Shown here: positions 1 to 8,511 of the stretch, in pieces | Position numbering within the stretch: position 1 is the stretch's first letter | Layout: every line of letters starts with the position of its first letter | Assembly (NCBI GenBank): GCA_009801015.1 | Contig: VHZZ01002954.1 | Coordinates: 21,645 to 48,169, forward strand | From: Silene noctiflora | Lineage: Eukaryota; Streptophyta; Magnoliopsida; Caryophyllales; Caryophyllaceae | Direction: 5' to 3' | Length of the DNA: 26,525 bases | Notes under the pieces: generated by a model | Database searches by the model: none | What the model was told of the DNA's origin: nothing | The model's input: only the letters and a program-made list of their open reading frames with translations | Made by a program: the position numbers and the translations under genes

Positions 1-218
1 TTTGATGGCTTGATAGGAGGTAACATAGGATAGTAAGTAGCTGAGGTAGGTGATGATGATGAGTAGTGGGCATAGGCAGATGTGTATATATGGGAATGAT
101 TGTGTCGGGATATTGTCGGAATGGGTTGTCATTGGTGGCTTTAGTCACATTACATCGAGTGACGCGGGGAAGGATGAGTTGAACTTCGGGGACGAAGTTC
201 TTTTTAAGGGGGGAAGAC
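1..218 (+). mobile_element. 3' internal end of a Tekay-like Ty3/gypsy LTR element
   Basis: This is the sequence just before an LTR and holds no recognisable coding domain. The stretch around 180-205 (GAACTTCGGGGACGAAGTTC) is the kind of sequence that precedes the polypurine tract in plant Tekay/Del chromoviruses, as I remember that family. The rest of the element lies left of the window, so its age and completeness cannot be judged. Treated as a fossil part. Confidence 0.7.
206..217 (+). other. Polypurine tract
   Basis: AAGGGGGGAAGA lies immediately 5' of the LTR start TGTAATACCC. In LTR retrotransposons this tract primes plus-strand DNA synthesis. Its position fixes the orientation of the element as + and marks the following LTR as the 3' one. 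Confidence 0.8.
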
Positions 219-1468
219 TGTAATACCCGTCCTTTTTAGGGACCATTTGATCGTCGTTGACTGACCATAGACGCTTGTTTAGACCATTGTTTTGTCTCAG
301 GGGTTTAGTCCTTCGTCATAGTACCCCTTCGAGTTAGGAGGCTCGATCTAGTGGAGGCTACTCGATCGAGTAGCTTAGTCACTCGATCGAGTAGAGGCCA
401 CTTGATCGAGTAAGTTAGTTACTGGAGTCCAGCGGTAAAATATATTTATCGCGATATTGTGAAACCCAAATCATTTCATTTCTTTTCATCTAAACCTAGA
501 TGTCGCCGCCTCTCTGTTCCTTCACCAAAGTTCATCCTTTTGGAAGGCTGAGGGAGTTGGGTCACTAGGGGGATGGGAGCATGTGTCGGGTAGCAGTCTT
601 ACCGCTGGAATACTTTGTATAGGTATGTTTTCATCATCATCATCGTCTCCCTTAGTTTTGGGTATGGTTGTGGTGGTAGTAATAAATTGTCATACTATTT
701 GTAATAGGTGGTTATGGTGGTTGTTTGTCGCCATGCGGTTATATGAGGTGTTGCTGCGGAATGATATGTGATTATTGTTAATCTTGATGGTATTGGTAAT
801 TATTGTTGTATAATGTGATTGGAGGTGTTGTCTGTGGTTCGCGAGGCATGCCCTTGGTTGAGTGGAGTCACTTGCGGGAGTGACTTCACGCCCTAGATTC
901 GCCCTCTGTGGAACCCGCCACAGGAGGGGGTGTGCACATTAAGGAACTTGGGTTTTCACTCGGAATAGATGAGCGGGGGTTTGGTGGGTACGGCTGCGGT
1001 CCCTCATTGGTGGCGGGAATGCCTATTGCGATGGGCATTCTGGCAGGACTACACACTTTAGTGTGTATTCAGGAGTTTAGAGATGTGACGGTGTGGGTGT
1101 ATGTTTATTGTACTTGTTCTTGTGTGATTCTACAGTTACTGACCGTGTGTGGCGTTCTCTGTGTTTCTTTTATGTTGTGTCTGCTGTGATCCTTTATGGT
1201 GAGCAGTCAGTCTTAGCAGGTTGCTTTATGGATCTTAGTTGGGTTCTTTGGAGGGACGAGTTTACCACGAGTTATGATAGAGATAGTGTCACACAATTGG
1301 TCGGGTCATGAGATGTATCTTTTCCTTTTGGTTTAATGACTTGTAATAACTTAAAATGTTCTCTTATTGACGTTTGATTATTACTTTACCTTGGGTAACC
1401 GAGATGGTAACGCCCTTATCTGTTGGGGAAGGTCTTGTAAAGGCTCCTTGGTAGATGGAGGTGTTACA
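219..1468 (+). mobile_element. 3' LTR of the Tekay-like element
   Basis: The LTR begins TGTAATACC right after the polypurine tract and most likely ends at GTGTTACA, which gives near-perfect inverted ends (TGTAATAC / TGTAACAC) and a length of about 1250 bp, usual for this lineage. A weak TATA-like AATATATTTAT lies near 438-448, just downstream of an array of palindromes (342-410). Short open frames inside (583-771, 908-1311) look non-coding. The right boundary is inferred only from the inverted end, since the 5' LTR is outside the window. Confidence 0.75.
342..410. repeat. Phased palindrome array, CTCGATCGAG x4
   Basis: Four copies of a 10-bp palindrome begin at 342 (CTCGATCTAG), 361 (CTCGATCGAG), 382 (CTCGATCGAG) and 401 (CTTGATCGAG). 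The spacing is 19, 21 and 19 bp, about two helical turns. The second copy extends to the perfect 14-bp palindrome TACTCGATCGAGTA (359-372). The array sits just upstream of the TATA-like site of the LTR, so a role as promoter binding sites is plausible but not shown. Confidence 0.8.
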
Positions 1469-3520
1469 AAGACATTCATGAGGTATAATGTCTTCTTGCA
1501 AGGCAAGGTGGGGCTTGCCATAATGGCGATGCATCTTACATGAAGCACATAAACAAAACAAATGATGCATCTATAACAGGAATAGCCACTTTCCCGATCT
1601 AAGTGGCGGAAATGAACTAAATGGGAAGCAGTATAAGGGTACACACTCCATCATAGATACTGTTTCTCCAAGCCACTAAGTCTAAGAGGATACAAATAAG
1701 TCACCTCCAAGTGGTGTCAAACTAGGCTACTTTTGTCCTCAATCGCTAAATGCTTTCATCAAGGGCGATCGGATAGGATGGAAGGATTATCTATATGATG
1801 TTAGTGGCATATGACATGGCAAGTCTCGGATTCTCTACAAGTGTAACGGCCAAGGATCGTCCCAAGCTCAACAAGGTGGCGTAACAAAAAGTTTTTGGGA
1901 ATGAAATACTCAATTCTTTAAACAAAAGTTGATTTGATTAACATTTAAAACTCGACCTTATTTCAACTTTCACATTTCAAAACTTTAGACGGGGCTTGTC
2001 CCATGCTAGCTAATGCCCTTTGCTTTCACCAATCGCTTATTAGGCAACCAGTTAACCTCTAGACAATAGCTATTTTGGGGTAATAGTCACTCTGTCGTTT
2101 CAACCATATGGGGGCCCAATTCAATGGATCCCTTTCCAAAGCACATCGAAGTGGTACGCCTCCATCAAATAGAACTTACTTTGTGGCATTTCACATTACA
2201 ATACATTTGAGGTTCACTTTGGCAATTAAAATTTGATCCACAACAAAAACTATGAAATGAGCAATACAAACTTATAATGAAAGGAATTTTTGGGTTGCCA
2301 AACCACCAAGTCAATCAAGGTCCCATAGACAAGTTAATCGAGTCCATATCACATCATAGGGTTGAATAAGGTGACTTACATGGAAACCCTTGACTAGGCC
2401 TTAGCTCATGAGACAAAAGATACTAATATAACACAACCTAGGGTGTCTTGAATGTATTCTAGCAAACAAAATTTCAAGGAGAAAAAGTATCTACAAGGGC
2501 CTTATATAAACTTTTCAAGCTTCCCAGTTTAGGCATTTTCACAAAATTTTTACCTAAATGCAAGCTATATGCCATGATGCAACTAAATATATAAAACCTA
2601 ATGCACATGCTCTAACAAACTATATGATAAGTAATCCAAATGCAACTCTTAACATCATATAGTAACCAAGCCGCAATGCAAAAATTCACCACATTGTCAT
2701 TAACATAAAGATAGTAGGGATAAGAGAATGAAACGATAATATCATGCGACTCTTCATGAATCCCTTAAGGATGTCTTAAATGTGGTAAAGTCCCTATGCG
2801 AAAAGAGTAACAAACGCAAGTATATAAAATTCTTTTCTATACAATACAAAGTAAAGAACATGTTTTGGTTTTTGTGAAGTTTTTCAAAATTTTAGGAGTG
2901 TTGTATTTATGAAAAAAGAAAGAACATGTTAGATTTTTTCAAAGGTTTTCAAGTTTTTATGGGTTTTGGGGATTATAATTCTCATCCCCACACTTATTTC
3001 GGACATTGTCCTCAATGTACAAATGTGGGTAAAGGAATGCAAATGCATGAATGCATGAATGAATGCTCTAACCATGCAAAGTCTATATGATAAATATATA
3101 CAAGTGATGCAAACTAAGCTAAACTATGCTAAGTGATGCATGCTTTCGATTGTTCGGAGAGCCAATTTGAATTGACTCGGGTTGCCTATGAGCAAGTCTT
3201 CCCCAAACTAAATAAAACACTATAACTAGTGCAAAAATGGGGTAGACTTGGCCATGGGCCATGTATGCAATGCATGATTTAAATTGTCATTTTTGATTCT
3301 TCATGGTAGGGCAAAAATATAGGCACCTGAATGGGATCGAGATGTGAGTCATTTGATGTTGCTAGCTAGACTCAAAAACTCATAGCCATGAAGTGTCAAA
3401 AACGACACACTACATGAACTATGCTAAACAAGGTTAGAAAATATAATTACAATGATTTGAACATGAGCAAAAAGAGAAGCTAAATGAGGTATAGGAGACT
3501 CACAAATATGAACAAAGGCA
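1469..3520 (-). other. Athila 3' non-coding region, no gene seen
   Basis: About 2 kb without a supportable gene. Near 2990-3030 the minus strand reads as an ACATTGAGGACAATGT block followed by AAGTGTGGGG, the type of motif that commonly follows coding regions in Athila-like elements. A few short direct repeats (ATGCATGA near 3045-3065) occur. The part next to the Tekay-like LTR (1469-1900) cannot be assigned with confidence. Confidence 0.5.
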
Positions 3521-3965
3521 ATGCTTTGGGAGCCATCACCTATCCATGTGTGTCATCCTCCTCTGGGCCAACTACTTTTACACTCGGCTACTCTCGTCAT
3601 CCTCGTCACCGCTCTCTTCATTAGAGCTCGAGCTACCGCTTCCATTTTAACTTTCATCACCACTTTCATCATCTTCCTTGTCACTTGCTTCGGAACCCTC
3701 GCCATTCTCATCATCATCAACATGCTCTTTACTCCTTGGACCCGAACTCTTGACCCCCTCATCCTGGTAGGCACTAGGAAAGAACACCCTTCTATCCACC
3801 CAATCCGGCAAAGGACATTGGTGATCAAAAAGTCCTTGTCGTTCTAGGTGTAAAGAGGAGGATAGTGGGCATAATAGGCATTTACACGATCCTTATAGGC
3901 CTCCTTATGGACATGTTTAAATAATTATTAGTGGTTGAGGTTATGTGTCTCAAATAATGGACTAG
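3521..3965 (-). pseudogene. Athila ORF-1 C-terminal acidic tail (fossil part)
   Basis: On the minus strand this segment encodes a stretch very rich in Asp, Glu and Ser, with short runs such as DEDDES, after a Tyr/Pro-rich piece (YAHYPP). Athila ORF-1 family proteins end in this way. It is the 3' part of the coding region that the CACTA-like element split; the 5' part resumes at 8531. The plus-strand open frame over the same bases is a shadow produced by the low-complexity acidic codons. Confidence 0.6.
3963..3965. repeat. Target-site duplication TAG, left copy
   Basis: TAG here matches TAG at 8528-8530. Three-base duplications are typical of CACTA elements. A three-base match alone is weak, but the right copy directly follows a clean CACTA terminus. 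Confidence 0.45.
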
Positions 3966-3972
3966 AATGTGT

Positions 3973-4393
3973 GTCGTTGCTTGGCGCTAATATGAAAAAT
4001 AATTACCATGAAAAAAGACTCACCGTTGTTACATTAAAAACGTGACGACGGTTAACAAAAAACCCGTTTTATTTTTGTAAATTAACAACGGGTTAAACCG
4101 TTGTCTTTACTTAATTCATTTTTTAAATAAATATTCATAATCCGTGTGTTAATTATTGAATTGATTATACAAACATATACATTTTTTATTATAATAATGT
4201 CGTTTCTTGGCGCTAATATGAAAAATACTTACCACGGAAGAAGACGAACCGTTGTTACATTAAAAAAGTGACAAAAGTTATCAAAAAACGGTTTTCTATT
4301 TGTAAATTAACAACGGCTTAAGCCGTTGTCTTTACTTAGTTCATTTTTTAAATAAATATAAATAATTCGTGTGTTAATTATTGAATTGATTAT
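3973..4393. repeat. Tandem duplication of the transposon left end (about 226 bp offset)
   Basis: Copy A (3973-4169) and copy B (4199-4393) both begin GTCGTT(G/T)CTTGGCGCTAAT and both end with GTGTGTTAATTATTGAATTG and a few more bases. They share the same order of CCGTTGTTACATTAAAAA, hairpin repeat, and CTTTACTTA motifs. They are diverged at scattered bases, and copy A is followed by about 28 unmatched AT-rich bases. This is a direct tandem duplication of the subterminal end. Confidence 0.85.
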
Positions 4394-4397
4394 GTCG

Positions 4398-4482
4398 TCG
4401 TAATTAATTAATTAATGACTTCATTTCTGTTGTTAATTAATTAAGTAATGACTTCATTTCTATTGTTAATTAATTAATTAGT
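4398..4482. repeat. Short tandem repeat with TTAATTAA and GACTTCATTTCT
   Basis: A unit of about 35 bp (TAATTAATTAA followed by GTAATGACTTCATTTCT and GTTGT or ATTGT) is present about two and a half times. It lies between the duplicated subterminal end and the 3' side of the XS-A gene. The following 4483-4649 is AT-rich without other structure. Confidence 0.8.
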
Positions 4483-4649
4483 GTTTGCACAAGTAAATAA
4501 AAAAGAAAAACATGCAAGCTAAACTACATGTTCATATATTAAAAAAAAAAAAACTCATACACAAATAATTAAACATAAATAAAAAAGAAATAATAAAACG
4601 ATACAAAACGAAATGAAAAAGAACACAATACATAAATTAATTAAAATCC

Positions 4650-5204
4650 CTACAAGGAGTTCACTGTGGAAGGGTAATCAGGAGAAAGTTGATCGTAAAT
4701 CAACCTCACTATATCAGCATTATGACGGTGATCAAAATACGACACTTCTTCGTCCTCCCAGGATTTCGATACCATAGTAAGATTGTGCGGGTACTCCCTT
4801 CTCAGCAGAATACTGTCCTCAGCAACACCAATCCATAAGTTGGGCCCACCCAAATTATAACAATCAAGATTGTCCTTATAATACTCGAATTTCCCTGATT
4901 GATGATCACTTGACGCATACCTTGCTGCAAGTTTTCGGGCTTGGCGAAAATCGTCAATCCCACACCCCTGAAACTTGATCAGGGGATACACATGAAAACC
5001 ACCCTCTTTTGTCCACACTGGGTGGACTTTTTTTACATTTGAATAGCCATTATTACGGAGTGTGTCCCTCAAAAAGGTAAGGCTCGTTGTATATGGCTTC
5101 CCGGCCGCATCGTATTTGACTGGGAGACCATGTATTATGCAGGTTATCGGATTAATATACCGTGTAACCGAAATTTCAATAGCCGAAGAAGAAGACATAA
5201 TCAA
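4650..5204 (-). CDS. Stand-alone XS-domain protein (XS-A), 184 aa
   Basis: Open for 184 codons from ATG at 5204 to the stop at 4650. Residues about 19-134 resemble the XS domain of SGS3 and IDN2/FDM proteins: a first strand (ITCIIHGLPV, 20-29), a helix (LRDTLRNNGY, 45-54), then VKKVHPVW (57-64), LIKF (75-78), FRQARKLAARY (86-96) and PNLWIGVAEDS (121-131), matching the family's LYGWVAR-type strand. XS is an RNA-recognition fold that binds dsRNA with 5' overhangs in SGS3-type proteins. Residues 135-184 form a conserved tail (HNLT, SWEDEE, DYPS) shared with XS-B. The zinc finger, long coiled coil and XH domain of the host proteins are absent. A second ATG two codons on could also serve. Function is inferred: RNA binding, perhaps interference with silencing. 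The frame is unbroken, unlike XS-B. Confidence 0.7.
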   Translation of the reverse strand: MIMSSSSAIEISVTRYINPITCIIHGLPVKYDAAGKPYTTSLTFLRDTLRNNGYSNVKKVHPVWTKEGGFHVYPLIKFQGCGIDDFRQARKLAARYASSDHQSGKFEYYKDNLDCYNLGGPNLWIGVAEDSILLRREYPHNLTMVSKSWEDEEVSYFDHRHNADIVRLIYDQLSPDYPSTVNSL

Positions 5205-5301
5205 TTTTTAAGTGATAGAGGAATAATAAAAGTATGTTATATGTATTAATATGATGTGAATTAGTGATTTGAAGTATTGCATATGTATGATATATATACT
5301 A

Positions 5302-5313
5302 GGCTATTTATAG
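5302..5313 (-). promoter_or_regulatory. TATA box of XS-A
   Basis: CTATAAATAGCC on the minus strand, about 100 bp upstream of the XS-A start codon. This is a near-consensus plant TATA box at a position that leaves a 5' leader of about 70 bases. XS-B has a matching site at the same distance. Confidence 0.6.
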
Positions 5314-5512
5314 TATAAGCTAGAATGAATTAAAGTAATATCATTCACACGTTAACATTCAAATAGCCAATTAATAATGCAACGTTGAATATAGTATTGT
5401 TTGGCGTGCATTGTTACTATTCATGCAGGTGCATTGGTGAGGCTTCTAATAATCCATACGTTGATAAATAGGCATGCATTGGGATAAATCATAAAAATAT
5501 AGAGCAAAAATT

Positions 5513-5655
5513 ACAACGGTTGACAAAAAACCATTGTCATATGTCATAGAATGACGACATTGGGATAACCGTTGTTACCTAGTGCAAAACAGTTATGGTT
5601 TCAACATAACCATTGTTAAAATATATATTGACAACGGTTTACAGCCGTTGTAAAT
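5513..5655. repeat. CAACGGTT hairpin cluster upstream of XS-A
   Basis: Inverted pairs of ACAACGGTT and AACCGTTGT type (some diverged, such as AACCATTGT) are spaced by 10-15 bases. Similar clusters occur at both element ends and upstream of the other two genes. They resemble CACTA subterminal transposase-binding repeats but here lie inside the element. Confidence 0.8.
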
Positions 5656-5727
5656 AATTAAATAATTTATTATTTGGGGGACTAAACAGAAATCTTTATA
5701 CTATCCAACGGTTCATAATAATGAACA

Positions 5728-5795
5728 TGCATAGGTCAAATCTTATTCATATACCGAGTATTTAATTTATACGATTTCCAATAAATTCCTATTTT
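5728..5795. repeat. Duplicated spacer block, copy 1
   Basis: The block GGTCAAATC...CATATACCG...TTTATAC-GATTTCCAA is repeated in diverged form at 6975-7042, in the same position and orientation relative to a hairpin cluster. It shows that the element interior grew by duplication of a spacer-plus-cluster unit. A fragment of the same block (CATTGGTCAAATCATTT) recurs near 5822. Confidence 0.65.
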
Positions 5796-5974
5796 ATTTA
5801 TTTATACTGAGAATCTTTATGCATTGGTCAAATCATTTACACCCGTTGTCATTTCATTTAAATAAAAGTATAATCATAAGAGAAAAAGAAATGTTATTAA
5901 ACCAAAAATAATGAACGACCAATAAGTAAGCCTGCATTTTTTTGGCTAAAATAATAAATAGTAGAAAAATATTA

Positions 5975-6050
5975 ACAACGGCTTGCAAAGAACCGTTGTT
6001 ATAAGTCTTAATCTGACAACAGTTTTGGGTTAGCCATTGTTCAATCGTTG
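5975..6050. repeat. CAACGGTT hairpin cluster between genes
   Basis: ACAACGGCTTGC...AACCGTTGT (a near-perfect inverted pair) is followed by a more diverged pair, GACAACAGTTTT...AGCCATTGTT. The AT-rich stretch 5656-5974 on the left and 6051-6316 on the right holds no supportable gene; short frames there are low-complexity. Confidence 0.7.
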
Positions 6051-6316
6051 AAAAAGAAATGTTAATAAGCTCCAAAATTAATGTTAGACGAAGAGAAATA
6101 TTGATCAGACATCAAAAGATTGAACGTCAACGGAATTAATCATATCAAATAAGAAAAATTAAACACTTTAAAAAAAAATATAATTGATTTCATTAGAAAT
6201 AACACAAATTGTATTACACTCATCAGACATAAAAAGAATAAAATAATCCGAAACAATCCCGGTTAAGAGTAAAAAGCTTTTCTCACACTGCCACAAACAA
6301 TCTGGAATTATATTGA

Positions 6317-6684
6317 TTATATCGCTAGCTCTGGGTCATTAGCCTCGTATTTTGCAATAGCAGATTGAATGTAAGCATATACACGTCTTGCATATAGAGA
6401 TAAGGTAGGACGAGTACAACTCAACATCTCTCTTGCGGCAGTCAACCTGCGGTATCAGGCCGACGAGGGTATGAAGACGACGACGATGATGATGATGATG
6501 ACGCTTGGTTGACAAGTCGGACTGCTTCAAGCCTTTTAATCCAATAATTATGTTGATGTTCAATGGATGCTCTCAGCAATGGGTATTGATCAGCGGGAAG
6601 CCCGGCTAGAACCTCCTCGTCATCTGCAATCAATTTTGTAAGGGCCTCTTCATTGTTGATTAAAGTTGGGTTAATTGCTGTCAT
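6317..6684 (-). pseudogene. Small helical protein with Ser tract, one frameshift
   Basis: I do not recognise a family. From ATG at 6684 the frame encodes an acidic, probably helical N-terminal part (NEEALTKLIADDEEVLAGL, then YPLLRASIEHQHNYWIKRLE), followed by a run of ten Ser encoded by a trinucleotide tract (about 6478-6510) and PRRPDT. This frame stops at 6442. A neighbouring frame then reads LTAAREMLSCTRP and ARRVYAYIQSAIAKYEA to a stop at 6317, which has the composition of a real C-terminus, so one frameshift near 6445-6455 is likely. About 120 aa in all. It lies between the two XS genes, on the same strand, and has its own upstream hairpin cluster and a TATA-like site. An intron in place of the frameshift was considered but no acceptor fits. 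Confidence 0.45.
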
Positions 6685-6752
6685 GGGTGTTTCTTCAATT
6701 TTTTGAATGATGCTTTATTTGAGCAATAATGGATGATGTTAATTTTTTGAGT

Positions 6753-6766
6753 AGGTTTATTTAAAA
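6753..6766 (-). promoter_or_regulatory. Possible TATA box of the small Ser-tract gene
   Basis: CTTTTAAATAAACC on the minus strand, about 75 bp upstream of the start codon at 6684. It is weaker than the TATA boxes of the XS genes but lies in the same relative place, just downstream of a hairpin cluster. Confidence 0.35.
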
Positions 6767-6810
6767 GAGTGTATAATAACGGTCAAATTACACAATTCTC
6801 CATGCATATG

Positions 6811-6960
6811 CAACGGTTCCTAATAAGAATGCAATGGTCAAACCATGTATACTTTACATGGACAACGGTTTGGCAAAAACCGTTGTTGACTTTGATAACG
6901 GCTATAGCAAAACCGTGTTAATTTGTTGAATTTTACAACGGTTTGTCAATAACCGTTGTA
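6811..6960. repeat. CAACGGTT hairpin cluster upstream of the small gene
   Basis: It includes two clear inverted pairs, ACAACGGTTTGG...AAACCGTTGTT (6862-6887) and ACAACGGTTTGTC...AACCGTTGTA (6935-6960), plus single sites. The adjoining 6975-7042 is the second copy of the spacer block also found at 5728-5795. Confidence 0.8.
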
Positions 6961-7041
6961 AATAATTAATTATTTAATTAGCATCCATTGGTCAAATCAT
7001 TTTCATATACGGTTATTTATACCGTTTCCAACAACTCTAAA

Positions 7042-7044
<3 letters not shown>

Positions 7045-7088
<44 letters not shown>
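7045..7088. repeat. (AT)22 microsatellite
   Basis: An uninterrupted run of AT dinucleotides. A second, shorter TA run lies at about 7321-7341. The stretch 7089-7367 between them is AT-rich and holds no gene that I can support. Confidence 0.95.
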
Positions 7089-7091
<3 letters not shown>

Positions 7092-7367
7092 TTATGTCGT
7101 CTTATTCATCTGATGAAGAATCGTCTTATTGACTCTGTTTCCTAATTATTAGCAAGCACGATTTTTCTTTTTGTTTGAAGTAATTTTTCCAATCAAATTT
7201 TGTACTGCGTATGGTTTTATTTTCCTTCTTAGCTTGCTTCATTTGTTTAATTTTTAAAAATGCTAAAGATCGAAAACTCTTAATAAAAAACATAAATAAT
7301 TAATAAGCTTTAATACAACTAATATATATATATATATATAATGCTAAAATTAAATACGAAGACTTAA

Positions 7368-7902
7368 TTAATTATTAGACTCTGATGAAGATGGGTAATC
7401 TTCATGAAACTCGGCAAAGATCAAATCGACGATCGGCAATTTATTATTGGCCACAGGGGGCACTGCCTCCATTTCCCATGATAGAGGTACGGTGGTAAGA
7501 TTGTGATGAGTCTTGTAATAACTCAATAGAAGATGATCAACATGGGTAGCAACCCATAAATAAGGGTCACTTTGTCTAGCATCCGAATAAAAGTTCGGTC
7601 TCCCCGCATCTTGCGCCCCAAATCTAGCCGCTAACTTTTTTCGCCTGACGAAAACTTTCACGAGAGTCGACTCTGTCAAACTCGATAAAAGCGAAGCCTT
7701 GAAAACCATGCATGCTTGTTGACGCGGGGTGGACTCTTTTAACCGCCGTTTAACCTGCGTCATCATGAAGCATTATCTTCATCCACTCTAAATCCTTCAT
7801 TACACCCTTTCTATCCACAAAAAAAACAGGGATATTATGCATAATGCAAGTGGAAGGATAGACGTAACGAGAACGTGATTGTGGTTCAGTTAACCCAGCC
7901 AT
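7368..7902 (-). pseudogene. Second XS-domain gene (XS-B), broken paralogue of XS-A
   Basis: The start is ATG at 7902 (Met-Ala-Gly-Leu-Thr). Landmarks follow XS-A in order: PSTCIMHNIPV, VKRVHP, GFQGFAFIEF, FRQAKK, KLAARFG, PYLWVATHVDHLLLS, HNLTTVPLSWEME, IVDLIF and DYPSS at the C-terminus. The match covers the whole length, so the two are paralogues about 180 aa long. XS-B has an in-frame TAA at 7750-7752, before VKRVHP, and a one-base shift that most simply lies in the run of six T at 7636-7641. The open frame 7368-7766 covers only the C-terminal two thirds. It is therefore probably inactive unless these are recent or sequencing errors. It is the gene nearest the right terminus and has its own TATA box. 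Confidence 0.7.
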
Positions 7903-7993
7903 ATATGTTTTATAAATTTACAGAGAAATTAATGAAAGCGGTTAAGAGTAAATGTTTGATAAATTTTGATAAACAACTGAAACATTATAAGGA

Positions 7994-8004
7994 CATATTT
8001 ATAG
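7994..8004 (-). promoter_or_regulatory. TATA box of XS-B
   Basis: CTATAAATATG on the minus strand, about 95 bp upstream of the XS-B start codon at 7902, the same spacing as in XS-A. It lies immediately inside the right subterminal hairpin cluster. Confidence 0.55.
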
Positions 8005-8021
8005 AGAAAATTGAATAATAT

Positions 8022-8490
8022 AACGGCTATATGCATGTACAACGGCTATATATACTGTTAATACCTTTTTACATGAATTATTGGTCAAATAATAATGATT
8101 TGGAAAAAAACAATTCAAAACGTAATAACGGTTTTAATAACACCGTTCTTCAAACAAAATATAACATCGGTTTACACTAAAACCGTTTTTCGTAAGAATA
8201 ACAACGGTTATGAATCGCCGTTGTTGGCATAAAAATAGAAAACGGTTATAAAAACACCGTTGCTAATAATTGATAATGGTTGTAAAAAACCGTTGACAAA
8301 AACTATCTAAAATGGTTTTACGCTAAACCGTTGAGGATAATAGACAATGGTTTGCCAAGCTCCGTTTTAAAACAAAATTTAATAACGGTTTAAAGGAAAA
8401 TCGTTTCCTTTATTTTGCGTGCTTGAGGTTTCCGCCAATATATGGGCAACGGTTATCTATATTACGTGATTGTATGCAATAACCCGTTGT
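8022..8490. repeat. Right subterminal hairpin cluster of the CACTA-like element
   Basis: Many alternating AACGGTT and AACCGTT sites, about ten inverted pairs, such as AACAACGGTTATG...CGCCGTTGTTGG and AACGGTTATAAAAACACCGTTG. This is the densest cluster in the element and adjoins the CACTA terminus. In CACTA elements such repeats bind the element's DNA-binding protein. Confidence 0.85.
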
Positions 8491-8511
8491 AATAGGGTCG
8501 TTATAAATGTG

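Noticed and set aside
583-1311. Three plus-strand open frames of 62-93 codons
   Set aside because: They lie inside the Tekay-like LTR, have low-complexity or odd composition (runs of Ser and Val, many Cys), overlap each other and match no domain.
1364-1644. Two overlapping minus-strand open frames of 68-87 codons
   Set aside because: They cross the inferred LTR boundary at 1468 and show no family resemblance.
3521-3847. Plus-strand frame resembling a membrane protein
   Set aside because: It is the reverse shadow of Asp/Glu/Ser-rich codons of the Athila acidic tail; the hydrophobic look follows from complementing GA-rich codons.
5854-6075. Minus-strand 73-codon frame with hydrophobic stretches
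   Set aside because: It runs through an AT-rich spacer and a hairpin cluster; the composition is only that of AT-rich DNA.
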